DNA from: Anaerolineae bacterium
Lineage (GTDB): Bacteria; Chloroflexota; Anaerolineae; 4572-78; J111
Length of the DNA stretch: 13,511 nt
Assembly (NCBI GenBank): GCA_023382535.1
Contig: JAHDWA010000141.1
Location: forward strand, 1-13,511
Direction: 5' to 3'
Shown here: piece by piece, positions 1 to 6,060 of the stretch
Numbering within the stretch: the first letter of the stretch is position 1
How the letters are laid out: the number at the start of each line of letters is the position of its first letter
Translations under genes and position numbers: made by a program
Notes under the pieces: generated by a model
What the model was told of the DNA's origin: nothing
Databases searched by the model: none
What the model saw: only the letters and a program-made list of their open reading frames with translations

Positions 1-644
1 TCGGTGGTGCTGGCAAGCTGCTCGTCGGTTTCGCCGTCAACAAAGTTTTTGGCGATGACCACCGCGGGCAGGTCGGTCCCCAACAAGCCGGAGTAGCCGA
101 CAAAGCCCAGGTCCACAATGCCGATTTTAACTCCCGCGCCGGTATGCCCGGCTGCCTGCCAGGCCGGTGCATTGATGGCCACCAGGCCCTCGCTGGTTGA
201 ACTACCCACCTGTAAAGTTTCCAGCGGAAAAACCGGCGTTGGCCGGCGAATGTAGTGGACTTCATTCCGGGCGGCGATGGCTTCCAGGGCATCGGGCGGC
301 AGCCAACCCTGGATCAGGGTGTCGTGCCGGCCCACACCGGTCACTTCACCGCCAGCGTCGGCAACCGCTGACTTGACGGCCGCCAGGCCGGCCGCGTCCG
401 CCACAATTTGAACCTGCACCCGGCCATCAACCAGCCGAACGGCTGAGGATTCAGCCTGGGCGTTAACTGCTTCCCCGGAAGCGGCGCTGGCAGCGGCCAG
501 TTGCGCCAGGGTCGAGTCAAGTTTAGGCTGGCGGCTGACTGGTTCATCAGCCCTGGCGGGAAAGACACTCACCAACATTAAGATCGAGAGCGGAAGCAGG
601 ACCGTTCTCCCCAGCCAATTCATAAGCTTTCTTATTTCGCTCAT
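1..644 (-). CDS. Secreted S8 (subtilisin-like) peptidase, N-terminal part
   Basis: The first 214 residues are visible; the C-terminus lies beyond the left edge, so the catalytic His and Ser are not seen. The start at 644 follows AGAGGAAAGGA with about 3 nt spacing. Residues 5-32 form a signal peptide (basic KLMNWLGR, then a hydrophobic core, ending near ARA). Residues 69-139 look like a short propeptide. Residues 168-190 (GAGVKIGIVDLGF, then YSGLLG) match the beta-strand carrying the first catalytic residue of S8 peptidases, so Asp178 is the likely catalytic Asp. The usual DTG/DSG is replaced by DLG, recalling the divergent S8 group with D-x-GF at this site. It lies 23 bp downstream of a lipoprotein gene whose C-terminal half resembles residues 69-139 of this protein, so they are probably co-transcribed. 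The class is fairly certain; substrate and location (secreted or surface) are inferred. Confidence 0.8.
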   Translation of the reverse strand, partial: MSEIRKLMNWLGRTVLLPLSILMLVSVFPARADEPVSRQPKLDSTLAQLAAASAASGEAVNAQAESSAVRLVDGRVQVQIVADAAGLAAVKSAVADAGGEVTGVGRHDTLIQGWLPPDALEAIAARNEVHYIRRPTPVFPLETLQVGSSTSEGLVAINAPAWQAAGHTGAGVKIGIVDLGFVGYSGLLGTDLPAVVIAKNFVDGETDEQLASTT

Positions 645-667
645 CGTTCCTTTCCTCTTTAAATGAC

Positions 668-1105
668 TCATTGAATGAAAACCTGGGTCGGCAGGCGAAT
701 TGCCAATACGTGCGGGCTGTTAGCCAGGTCGCAGAGCCGGGGGATAGGCGCAAACACCTGCATCTTTGCGCCTGCCTGCGTACCCGGCTCTACGTCAAAA
801 TTTTGTAAAAAAGTTACCTCTTCATCGGCCAGGATAAGCAGCACTTGCACCTTCCCGTCCTTGAGCTTAAGCTGCCACTGCTCAGCCAATTTCAGCGGTT
901 CGGCGGCCTGGCTCAGTTGGAAAAGCCGGTTATCCAGGCCGGGGCAATCGGCGGGTTGGAGCGCGGCAGCCTCAAGCGTGGGGCTGGCGTTCTCAGCGGG
1001 TGAGGCAGCAAGTCGGGATTGGCAGGCCGCCAGGAAAATAATGAACGCGACAAGATAAAGTAAACGCATCGTCAAAATTCGCCATGAAAAAGAATTACGC
1101 CGCAT
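668..1105 (-). CDS. Lipoprotein resembling a standalone S8-protease propeptide
   Basis: 145 aa. Residues 13-28 (hydrophobic MRLLYLVAFI, then a LAAC lipobox) are a lipoprotein signal with Cys28 as the likely lipidated residue. Two starts are possible. Position 1105 has GAAGGA 4 nt upstream, although that stretch belongs to a dispersed repeat. Position 1069 gives a compact 16-residue signal but has no clear ribosome binding site. After a low-complexity Ala/Ser/Pro/Glu linker, residues 80-143 resemble the propeptide-like region of the protease encoded 23 bp downstream: DGKVQV against DGRVQV, and an ungapped 29-residue match (115-143 against 111-139 of the protease) with 11 identities, ending RLPTQVF against RRPTPVF. 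I know no named family for it. A role as membrane-tethered chaperone or inhibitor of the protease is inference from this similarity and the gene order. Confidence 0.75.
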   Translation of the reverse strand: MRRNSFSWRILTMRLLYLVAFIIFLAACQSRLAASPAENASPTLEAAALQPADCPGLDNRLFQLSQAAEPLKLAEQWQLKLKDGKVQVLLILADEEVTFLQNFDVEPGTQAGAKMQVFAPIPRLCDLANSPHVLAIRLPTQVFIQ

Positions 1106-1240
1106 GTCATCCTTCGGCTTCGTTCAGGACAAGCTTCGACCGAAGGACCCAGGGCCGAAGGCCTCCTGTTGGAAGGGCATAAAGGAAAAACCCTTGCAGG
1201 CGCGGTAAGGATTTCTCGCTGTCGCTCGAAAGGGCATGAT
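1104..1240. repeat. MITE-like dispersed repeat element
   Basis: An 8-bp perfect inverted repeat, TCCTTCGG (1110-1117) and CCGAAGGA (1140-1147), lies at the left side. The outer ends form an imperfect terminal inverted repeat (ATGTCATCCTTCGG at the left; CTCGAAAGGGCATGAT at the right). The left motif CCTTCGGC-n(5)-TCAGGA occurs again, with n(4) and in opposite orientation, inside the oxidoreductase gene at 2427-2445. Motifs such as ATTTCTCGCTG-CGCTCGAAA recur in many bacterial genomes from general memory, which was not checked here. The element boundaries are approximate. Confidence 0.4.
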
Positions 1241-1482
1241 AAAATGCCGGAACTTATACTTTTATGGATTTTCAGGGGCTATCAGGTCAGGATTGACCGG
1301 TTAGAGAGGGCAAGTAAAAACCAACGATTCAAACGGGGGTTCCAAATACCGATTATCTAAAACCAGCTTACAATTAACCGGGTTTCAGGACAAGCATTGG
1401 CAGCCAACGATTTAGTTGATTTAGGACCTTAGTCTCATAACCTTTAGGTATTTATGGGATTTTTGGGAAATAACCACTGACT
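1241..1482. other. Non-coding gap between minus-strand genes
   Basis: With the preceding repeat this separates the Mut7-C gene (ending at 1483) from the lipoprotein gene. I see no convincing open reading frame, no strong intrinsic terminator and no clear sigma-70-type promoter. One dyad, GGTCA-GGAT-TGACC at 1285-1298, resembles a dyad upstream of the molybdopterin enzyme gene (4499-4511). Confidence 0.5.
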
Positions 1483-2298
1483 TCAACCGGCCCGATTGTT
1501 CTGAAGAACGCTTTGGATGAACTGCTGCATCCGCTGGAAATGCGAACCGGGCCAGTAGATGCGGTCACAGTTCTGGCAGCGGTGGAATTCATCGTAATAC
1601 TGCCTGGTTTTAGGCGGCAGCCGGTCGCTGACGGCTTGCTTGTCAACCGCCTCCAGCAGGCCGTTGCAGTGCAAGCAGCGGCTGAAAGGGCGCAGCGAGG
1701 CGAATAAATCGAAGCGGCGCAGCACCTCGACCAACTGCGGCGACGGGCTGGTCGAGCGAACACAGTAGCCGTGCGTCACGACACTGCGTTTGAGCAAGCC
1801 CCGGTCGCGGGTCAACAAGATACGCCCCTGGCTGCTGGAGATATGGGCCAATTCTTCGTCGGCGTAATCATTGCGATAGAGCGCGTCAAAGCCAAGCATA
1901 CGCAGGTAAATGGCCAGGCGGCCCAGGTGCACATCGAGAACAAAGCGGTTTTCACGCAGCGGCCGGGGGCGGACGCGCACCAGCGGGGTAATGTCAATGG
2001 CCTCAAAAACCGGGTAAACGCTGATCCGGTCGCCGTCGCGCACCAGGTAGGTAAAATCAACCGACATACCGTTGGCCAGGATGAGGTCCACTTCGGTGTG
2101 GGGCACGCCCAGCGCCTCGATCACATCCTTGACCGAGGCGCTCAATTCAAAGGCGTAAGTCAGCGTTTTTTGGCGCTGGTCAGATGGCAGAAAATCATTC
2201 AATTCGGCGTAGAAGCGGATGGAGGCGGATTTTGAGGATCGTGGATCGAAGATAGTGGATTGAGTAAATTTTTTGGAGGAATTTTGTCTATCTTCCAT
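1483..2298 (-). CDS. Mut7-C RNase domain protein with MoaD/ThiS-like N-terminus
   Basis: 271 aa, cytoplasmic. Residues about 27-105 (SIRFYAELNDFLP through ISVYPVF) match the ubiquitin-like beta-grasp domain (Ub-Mut7C) often fused to Mut7-C; it lacks the C-terminal Gly-Gly of a working sulfur carrier. Residues about 118-265 match the Mut7-C PIN-like RNase fold: FVLDVHLGRLAIYLRMLGFD with a conserved acidic residue, then RILLTRDRGLLKR, then two CxxC pairs (CLHC and CQNC) that would form a zinc ribbon. The substrate RNA is unknown for this family. The gene starts 23 bp after the molybdopterin oxidoreductase stop, so the two are probably co-transcribed. The first roughly 25 residues are encoded by AT-rich, repeat-like DNA (GATCGTGGATCGAAGATAGTGG on the plus strand, continuing to the start) and look added to an ancestral start near SIRFYAEL. 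No other in-frame start codon was seen between, and the ribosome binding site is weak. Confidence 0.87.
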   Translation of the reverse strand: MEDRQNSSKKFTQSTIFDPRSSKSASIRFYAELNDFLPSDQRQKTLTYAFELSASVKDVIEALGVPHTEVDLILANGMSVDFTYLVRDGDRISVYPVFEAIDITPLVRVRPRPLRENRFVLDVHLGRLAIYLRMLGFDALYRNDYADEELAHISSSQGRILLTRDRGLLKRSVVTHGYCVRSTSPSPQLVEVLRRFDLFASLRPFSRCLHCNGLLEAVDKQAVSDRLPPKTRQYYDEFHRCQNCDRIYWPGSHFQRMQQFIQSVLQNNRAG

Positions 2299-2340
2299 CT
2301 TCTATCTACTACGCTTTGCGTCTATCCTCTGGCTTCCGCT
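2238..2340. repeat. Repeat-like sequence at the Mo-enzyme/Mut7-C junction
   Basis: This stretch contains near-tandem units GATCGTGGATC/GAAGATAGTGG and TCTATCTTCCATCTTCTATC/TCTATCCTC. Its AT-rich, low-complexity composition differs from the GC-rich genes on both sides. It covers the last residues of the oxidoreductase (AEARG), the 23-bp gap, and the first roughly 20 codons of the Mut7-C gene. I infer that it is a dispersed short repeat that moved into the operon junction. Confidence 0.45.
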
Positions 2341-4469
2341 CTTCGTATCCAGACCCGGTTACTGTGAAAGGTGCTTTGCCCGGCCAGGTCGGCCAGCGCA
2401 TCCGGCGTGGTCCAGTTGACGTTGCGTCCTGAGCTTGCCGAAGGGTCGAGTTTGGCCCAGCGGCCTTTGGGCGAGGCCAGCACGCCGGGCCGGACGGCGT
2501 CGGTCACAACGGCCCGCAGGCTACACCAGCCGCGCCCGTTTTCGATCACCACGGTATCCCCATTGGCAATGCCGCGCGCCGCTGCGTCGGCCGGATGAAT
2601 TTCGACAAACGGCGTCCCTTCCCGTTCCAGCAGACTGGGTTGGTTGGCCATACTGCTGGTAGTGAAATGGTGGGCGGCCCCGGAAATCAATGTCAGAGAA
2701 GATAATGAATCCTCCCCTGCTCCCCTGCTCCGCTGCTCCGCTGCTGTTACAGGGTCAAACATCTCCACCTGTTCCGGCTCAGACCAACCCGGCAGGGGGT
2801 CGAGGCCCATCTCGGCCAGCCTTTGGGAGAAGAGTTCCACTTTGCCGCTGGGCGTGGGGAAGTGGAGACCCCCTCCCCAGCCTTCCCCTTGGGAGGGGGA
2901 GGGAGCAAAAGGAACGGTGGATTCGAGCGCCAGGGGGACGGGCTGGCCCTGCTTGAGCTGTTCCAGGGTGATGCCGCGAAAGGCGGGATTGTGCTTGGCC
3001 GAAGCAGTCAAAATCTCTGCAATCACTTCGTCGGCGCTCTGGTGCAGCCAGGGTTCGTCAAAGCCCAGCGCCGCGGCCAGCAAGCCCATCACCTCCCAGT
3101 TGCTTTTGCTCTCACCCAAAGGCGGGATAGCGGGATGGTTGTAGGTCAGCATAGTGTGGCCGTAGGCTTTGTGCAGGTCGGCGTGCTCAAGCTGCGAGGT
3201 AGCCGGCAGAACAATGTCGGCGTAGTCGGCGGTGTCGGTCATAAAGAGTTCGTGAACCACGGTAAAGAGGTCTTCCCGCCGGAGGCCCTGCACGATCAGC
3301 CCGGCATTGGGAGCAATCGCCGCCGGGTTGGAGCCGAAAACATACAGCGACATGACCGGCGGGTCGGTCACTTCGCCGGTCAGGGCCGCGCCCAGCCGGT
3401 TCATATTCACTCTCCGGGCCGGCGGCGGGCAGTTTTCCCAATGACTGACCCCGGCCCATTTGAAATAACCGCTGGTGCTGTAGGCCAGGCCGCCGCCGCA
3501 GATCCCATACTGGCCGGTCAGCGCGGGCAGGGCCAGCAGGGCGCGCACCGTTTGGCCGCCGTTGCGGTGGCGCTGCAGGCCGTCGGCAAATTTGATCAGG
3601 GCAGGTTGGGTCGTGGCATATAGCCGGGCCAGGTCAATGATGTCCGCTTCGGGCAGGCCGGTGATGGCCGCCACGCGGCCCGGCTCGTAGGCAGCCAGGC
3701 GCTCCCGCAGTTGCGGCCAGCCGACGGTGTGGGCCTCCAGCCAGGCTTCATCGTGCAGCTTTTCGGCGACGATAACGTGGGCCAGGCCCAGGGCCAGGAC
3801 GCCGTCGGTGTTGGGCAGGGGGGCTAAATGCCAGTCTGCGCCGCGAGCGGTGCGGCTGCGGCGCGGGTCAATGACGACCACCTGGCAGCCGCTGCGCTGG
3901 GCATTTTTGAGGTGGGGCATAAAGTGGGGCGCGGTGCTGACCGGGTTGTGGCCCCAGATGATGACCAGTTTACTGTGGGCGACATGCTCATAAGGCGGGC
4001 TGTGCCGCACGCCCAGCGTCGCCTCGACCGCAAGCTCGGCGGCGGCTCCGCAGATGCTCCGCTCGACCTGGCTGGCCCCCAGCCGGTTCCAGAAGCGGCT
4101 GCTGCTGACGGTCATCTGGACCAAACCCAGCGTGCCGCTGTAGCTGTAGGGCAGAATGGCCGCCGCGCCATACCGGGCAGTAATCTCCCGCCAGCGCCCG
4201 GCAATCTCGGCGATGGCCTCCTCCCAGGTGATCCGCGCCCACTGGCCGCTGCCCTTGGGGCCGACCCGCCGTAAAGGATATTGCAGGCGGTCCGGATGGT
4301 AAACTCGTTCCAAATAAGGGCGCACCTTGGCGCAGAGCCAGCCCTCGGTGACCGGGTGCTGCGGGTCGGCATAGAAATTAACTGCCCGCCCATCTTCGAC
4401 TTCGGTGATGATGCCGCAGGTATCCGGGCAGTCGTGGGGACAGGCCCCGTGGATGCGTTGCATGGTCAT
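2322..4469 (-). CDS. Molybdopterin (bis-MGD) oxidoreductase, Fe4S4-containing
   Basis: 715 aa. The N-terminus CPHDCPDTC plus Cys46 (EGWLCAKVR) gives Cys10, 14, 18 and 46, the ligands of the Fe4S4 cluster in the DMSO-reductase/formate-dehydrogenase superfamily. Cys140 (RSICGAAAEL) is the candidate Mo/W ligand. Cofactor-binding landmarks follow: IIWGHNPVSTAPH (170-182), VVIDPRRSRTA (198-208), YVFGSNPAA (376-384), and the C-terminal molybdopterin dinucleotide-binding domain (about 590-712, ending NVNWTTPDALADL and FHSNRVWI). No twin-arginine signal is visible, so it is probably cytoplasmic; the physiological substrate cannot be read from the sequence. The start at 4469 has AAGGGGGG 7 nt upstream. 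Three low-complexity segments (about residues 522-534, 577-586 and 675-681) are encoded by short repeats inserted in frame. No electron-transfer or membrane subunit gene is adjacent. Confidence 0.9.
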   Translation of the reverse strand: MTMQRIHGACPHDCPDTCGIITEVEDGRAVNFYADPQHPVTEGWLCAKVRPYLERVYHPDRLQYPLRRVGPKGSGQWARITWEEAIAEIAGRWREITARYGAAAILPYSYSGTLGLVQMTVSSSRFWNRLGASQVERSICGAAAELAVEATLGVRHSPPYEHVAHSKLVIIWGHNPVSTAPHFMPHLKNAQRSGCQVVVIDPRRSRTARGADWHLAPLPNTDGVLALGLAHVIVAEKLHDEAWLEAHTVGWPQLRERLAAYEPGRVAAITGLPEADIIDLARLYATTQPALIKFADGLQRHRNGGQTVRALLALPALTGQYGICGGGLAYSTSGYFKWAGVSHWENCPPPARRVNMNRLGAALTGEVTDPPVMSLYVFGSNPAAIAPNAGLIVQGLRREDLFTVVHELFMTDTADYADIVLPATSQLEHADLHKAYGHTMLTYNHPAIPPLGESKSNWEVMGLLAAALGFDEPWLHQSADEVIAEILTASAKHNPAFRGITLEQLKQGQPVPLALESTVPFAPSPSQGEGWGGGLHFPTPSGKVELFSQRLAEMGLDPLPGWSEPEQVEMFDPVTAAEQRSRGAGEDSLSSLTLISGAAHHFTTSSMANQPSLLEREGTPFVEIHPADAAARGIANGDTVVIENGRGWCSLRAVVTDAVRPGVLASPKGRWAKLDPSASSGRNVNWTTPDALADLAGQSTFHSNRVWIRRAEARG
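2427..2450. repeat. Dispersed short repeat inside oxidoreductase gene (insertion 3)
   Basis: TCCTGAGCTTGCCGAAGGG and flanks, in frame, encode DPSASSG at about residues 675-681, just before the conserved NVNW motif. The same core in opposite orientation with one extra base (CCTTCGGC-n(5)-TCAGGA) occurs in the non-coding element at 1111-1129. Confidence 0.55.
2713..2746. repeat. 8-bp tandem repeat inside oxidoreductase gene (insertion 2)
   Basis: Four consecutive 8-bp units, TCCCCTGC twice then TCCGCTGC twice, followed by TG. On the coding strand it encodes EQRSRGAGE (about residues 578-586), placed in a variable linker before the C-terminal molybdopterin-binding domain. Confidence 0.65.
2869..2907. 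repeat. Hairpin repeat inside oxidoreductase gene (insertion 1)
   Basis: CCCTCCCC (2871-2878) and GGGGAGGG (2896-2903) are an 8-bp inverted repeat around CAGCCTTCCCCTTG. The coding strand reads APSPSQGEGWGGG (about residues 522-534), between STVPF and LHFPTPSGK; the latter is a conserved stretch of the family. This is a low-complexity, repeat-derived peptide inside an otherwise canonical protein. Confidence 0.6.
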
Positions 4470-4698
4470 AATTGTTCCCCCCTTAAACGGTTATTTTGGG
4501 TCATGATGACCATGCTGCCCCCAAAAAGCAAATTTCCGGCTTACTTTTTTCCTATAGAGTTGTGCTGTAATCTATAATACTTTTAGTCTACCCACATCAA
4601 ACCCAATCTAATCTATTCCCCGCTTCTGCCTCGACTTAGCCGACAAATGATAAATTTGGTAGTTTGAGTACAAGTGTTATTTATCAGGGGGTAAACCG
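4470..4698. promoter_or_regulatory. Divergent intergenic region, weak promoter candidates
   Basis: This 229-bp region separates the divergent oxidoreductase and beta-helix genes. It is AT-rich compared with its neighbours. TATAAT at 4573-4578 on the plus strand is a good -10 hexamer but has no convincing -35. On the minus strand TTGATG (4600-4595) with TATTAT (4579-4574) has only a 15-bp spacer. The perfect dyad GGTCA-TGA-TGACC at 4499-4511 lies 30 bp upstream of the oxidoreductase start and could be an operator. The plus-strand gene has AGGGGG at 4686-4691, 7 nt before its ATG. Confidence 0.3.
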
Positions 4699-5682
4699 AT
4701 GAAGTATTATCAGGTGATGCGTTGGGGACAGCGGGTGAGCTTTACCGTACTGTTGGCGCTGCTGCTGGTAGGGGTGAGTCTGGCCGTGCTGGTGTTGAAT
4801 GCAGCAGCCGGGGCTAAAGGCAAAGGGCCGGGCTGCGGCGGCGACCTGCTCGACGGGACGGAACAGAACGGCGACTTGATTCTATTGCTAAACAGCGGCG
4901 GCGGTAGCTGGGAATCAGGGGGGCCGACGATTACCAAAAATCTACAAATTGAAGGTGGTTGGAAACTTAAAACCGGCGAGATTTGCTCGTCAACCGACAC
5001 CTATACCGACACCTCCAAATTTGAATTTATCGGCCCGCTGACTCGTTCCGTCGCCAGCGAAAGTGACGATGGCCCGGTGATAACCATTGCCCCCAGCGTG
5101 CTCACACTGACGATCAAGCACGTCATCTTTGAACAGCAAGGAGCTGTTCCTAAAGGGGGCGGCATTAATGGCGTAATCTCTAACGGGGCGACTATTTTGC
5201 TGGAAAACCTGGCTTTTGTAGATGGCGGCGGCACTGCCGATAATGGCGCCGGGCTTTATTTGGAAGTGCGGGGCAATTCACACCTAGTTCTCTCAGGTAC
5301 TCAGTTTTTGACCAATACGGCTCAAGAAACGGGGGGTGGTTTTGAGATCCACGTCTTTGACGGCAGCCGGGTGACTTTTTACAACCCGGAAGTGCGGGGC
5401 AACCGCTCCTTGAACGGCAACGGCGGCGGCGGGCGTATCGTGATTCATCGGGGGACAGTTTCAATTATTGGCGGCACATTCTCCAACAATTTTGCCAACC
5501 AGGGCCGGGGCGGGGGTCTCGCCGTAGAAGCCACCGGCGGCGGCCCGGCTGTTCTCATCTTGCAGAACCCCACCTTTTCCGGCAATACGGCCTCGTTTAG
5601 CCATCCCGATTTGTTTACCAGCGGCCCATTGGCCGTTTTGGATAAAACAACCTTCCTGCCGATTGTGCGCAAGAATTCGTGA
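4699..5682 (+). CDS. Secreted right-handed beta-helix repeat protein, short paralog
   Basis: 327 aa. An N-terminal signal peptide (residues about 1-37: basic KYYQVMRWGQR, then a long hydrophobic stretch) is followed by AKGKGPGCGG. The body carries short beta-strand repeats with GGG turns and F-x-NN/F-x-GN motifs (TFSNNFANQGRGGGL, TFSGNTASF), typical of parallel beta-helix surface proteins such as polymorphic or pectate-lyase-like families; no catalytic residues are evident. It ends FLPIVRKNS, matching the VYLPAVIKN ending of the next gene. Shared features with that gene (KGKGP-GC after the signal, LQIEGGW/LLIQGGW, GGGFEI-VF) show they are paralogs. This one lacks the anchor-Q-like segment and the FG-GAP propeller. 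It is probably exported and surface-associated; ligand or function is unknown. Confidence 0.83.
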   Translation: MKYYQVMRWGQRVSFTVLLALLLVGVSLAVLVLNAAAGAKGKGPGCGGDLLDGTEQNGDLILLLNSGGGSWESGGPTITKNLQIEGGWKLKTGEICSSTDTYTDTSKFEFIGPLTRSVASESDDGPVITIAPSVLTLTIKHVIFEQQGAVPKGGGINGVISNGATILLENLAFVDGGGTADNGAGLYLEVRGNSHLVLSGTQFLTNTAQETGGGFEIHVFDGSRVTFYNPEVRGNRSLNGNGGGGRIVIHRGTVSIIGGTFSNNFANQGRGGGLAVEATGGGPAVLILQNPTFSGNTASFSHPDLFTSGPLAVLDKTTFLPIVRKNS

Positions 5683-5693
5683 GGGAGCGATAA

Positions 5694-5754
5694 TTAACCG
5701 CAGAGGCACAGAGACACAGAGGAAAATAATTACAAATTAAAAACTCTGCGAGGC
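5694..5754. repeat. Dispersed CGCAGAG-type intergenic repeat
   Basis: TTAACCGCAGAGGCACAGAG with a further ACACAGAGG is a quasi-tandem CAGAG repeat. It is bounded by the 7-bp inverted repeat CGCAGAG (5699-5705) and CTCTGCG (5744-5750). Sequences of this kind (CCGCAGAG-n-GCAGAG) are common intergenic repeats in several phyla from general memory; copy number here is unknown. Confidence 0.4.
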
Positions 5755-5812
5755 ACCTGAAAGTTTTCCAAGATTTTGTGGAGGAATTATGGAGTCCATG
5801 CGCGATAAAATG

Positions 5813-5932
5813 TAGTATCCTTTTTTCATAAGGCCGGTTGGACCGGGGATAGACTATGACCAGAATTCACGCCATTTCAGGATTAACCTTTGAACAAAAC
5901 AGCGAGGCATTATCTGCCTCGCTGTTTTGTTT
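5813..5932 (+). ncRNA. Candidate structured RNA (small RNA or leader)
   Basis: TAGTATCC (5813-5820) can pair with GGAT and ACTA (5847-5850 and 5853-5856), with a 2-nt bulge, enclosing an inner hairpin CCGGT-TGG-ACCGG (5834-5846). About 35 nt later comes a perfect 17-bp terminator-like hairpin. A -10-like TAAAAT at 5806-5811 precedes it, but no good -35 is seen. No known RNA family was recognised. It could be a short terminated transcript, an attenuating leader for the downstream gene, or chance pairing. Confidence 0.2.
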
Positions 5933-5934
5933 TA
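5893..5934 (+). terminator. Strong intrinsic terminator-like hairpin
   Basis: Perfect 17-bp stem, 5893-5909 with 5915-5931, around a 5-nt loop (TTATC). The GC-rich core is AGCGAGGCA/TGCCTCGCT, flanked by an A-rich left arm and TTTTGTTTT on the right, so it could work on either strand. It lies 210 bp after the short beta-helix gene and 127 bp before the next start, so it may end upstream transcription or attenuate the downstream gene. Confidence 0.75.
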
Positions 5935-6049
5935 AACATTCGAAAAGATTGTGGGCGAACAATCCAACAATCTTCCCATACTGGTAATTCGCTTCTCTCT
6001 CTTTCAGCAGGCCAGGGGGGCTTGGGGGGACAGGGGCTTCAGGATCAAG

Positions 6050-6056
6050 AGGAGGG
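6050..6056 (+). promoter_or_regulatory. Ribosome binding site that fixes the start at 6061
   Basis: AGGAGGG lies 4 nt before ATG 6061. The in-frame upstream start at 5890 would place the signal peptide about 70 residues into the protein and translate the terminator hairpin, so 6061 is preferred. Confidence 0.8.
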
Positions 6057-6060
6057 TTAT

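Larger units (their letters stand above)
5683..6060. other. Non-coding gap between the two beta-helix genes
   Basis: This 378-bp stretch contains a dispersed repeat (5694-5754), a structured segment with a strong terminator-like hairpin (5813-5934), and a G-rich leader (6015-6036) before the next gene. A 43-codon ORF at 5856-5987 has no good start signal, crosses the hairpin, and is not supported. Confidence 0.55.

Noticed and set aside
1169..1360. Plus-strand ORF of 63 codons in the gap after the lipoprotein gene
   Set aside because: It overlaps the MITE-like element, has no good ribosome binding site, and its product (KGKTLAGAVRISRC and so on) looks like translated repeat.
2823..3623. Long plus-strand ORF opposite the molybdoenzyme gene
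   Set aside because: It lies antisense to a gene with clear family motifs; Gly/Arg/Val-rich composition is typical of the reverse frame of GC-rich coding DNA.
5856..5987. 43-codon plus-strand ORF in the leader of the propeller gene
   Set aside because: It crosses the 17-bp terminator hairpin, lacks a convincing start signal, and has no recognisable product.
5890..6060. Longer N-terminus for the propeller protein (start at 5890)
   Set aside because: It would place 57 extra residues before the signal peptide and translate the hairpin; AGGAGGG before ATG 6061 is far better.
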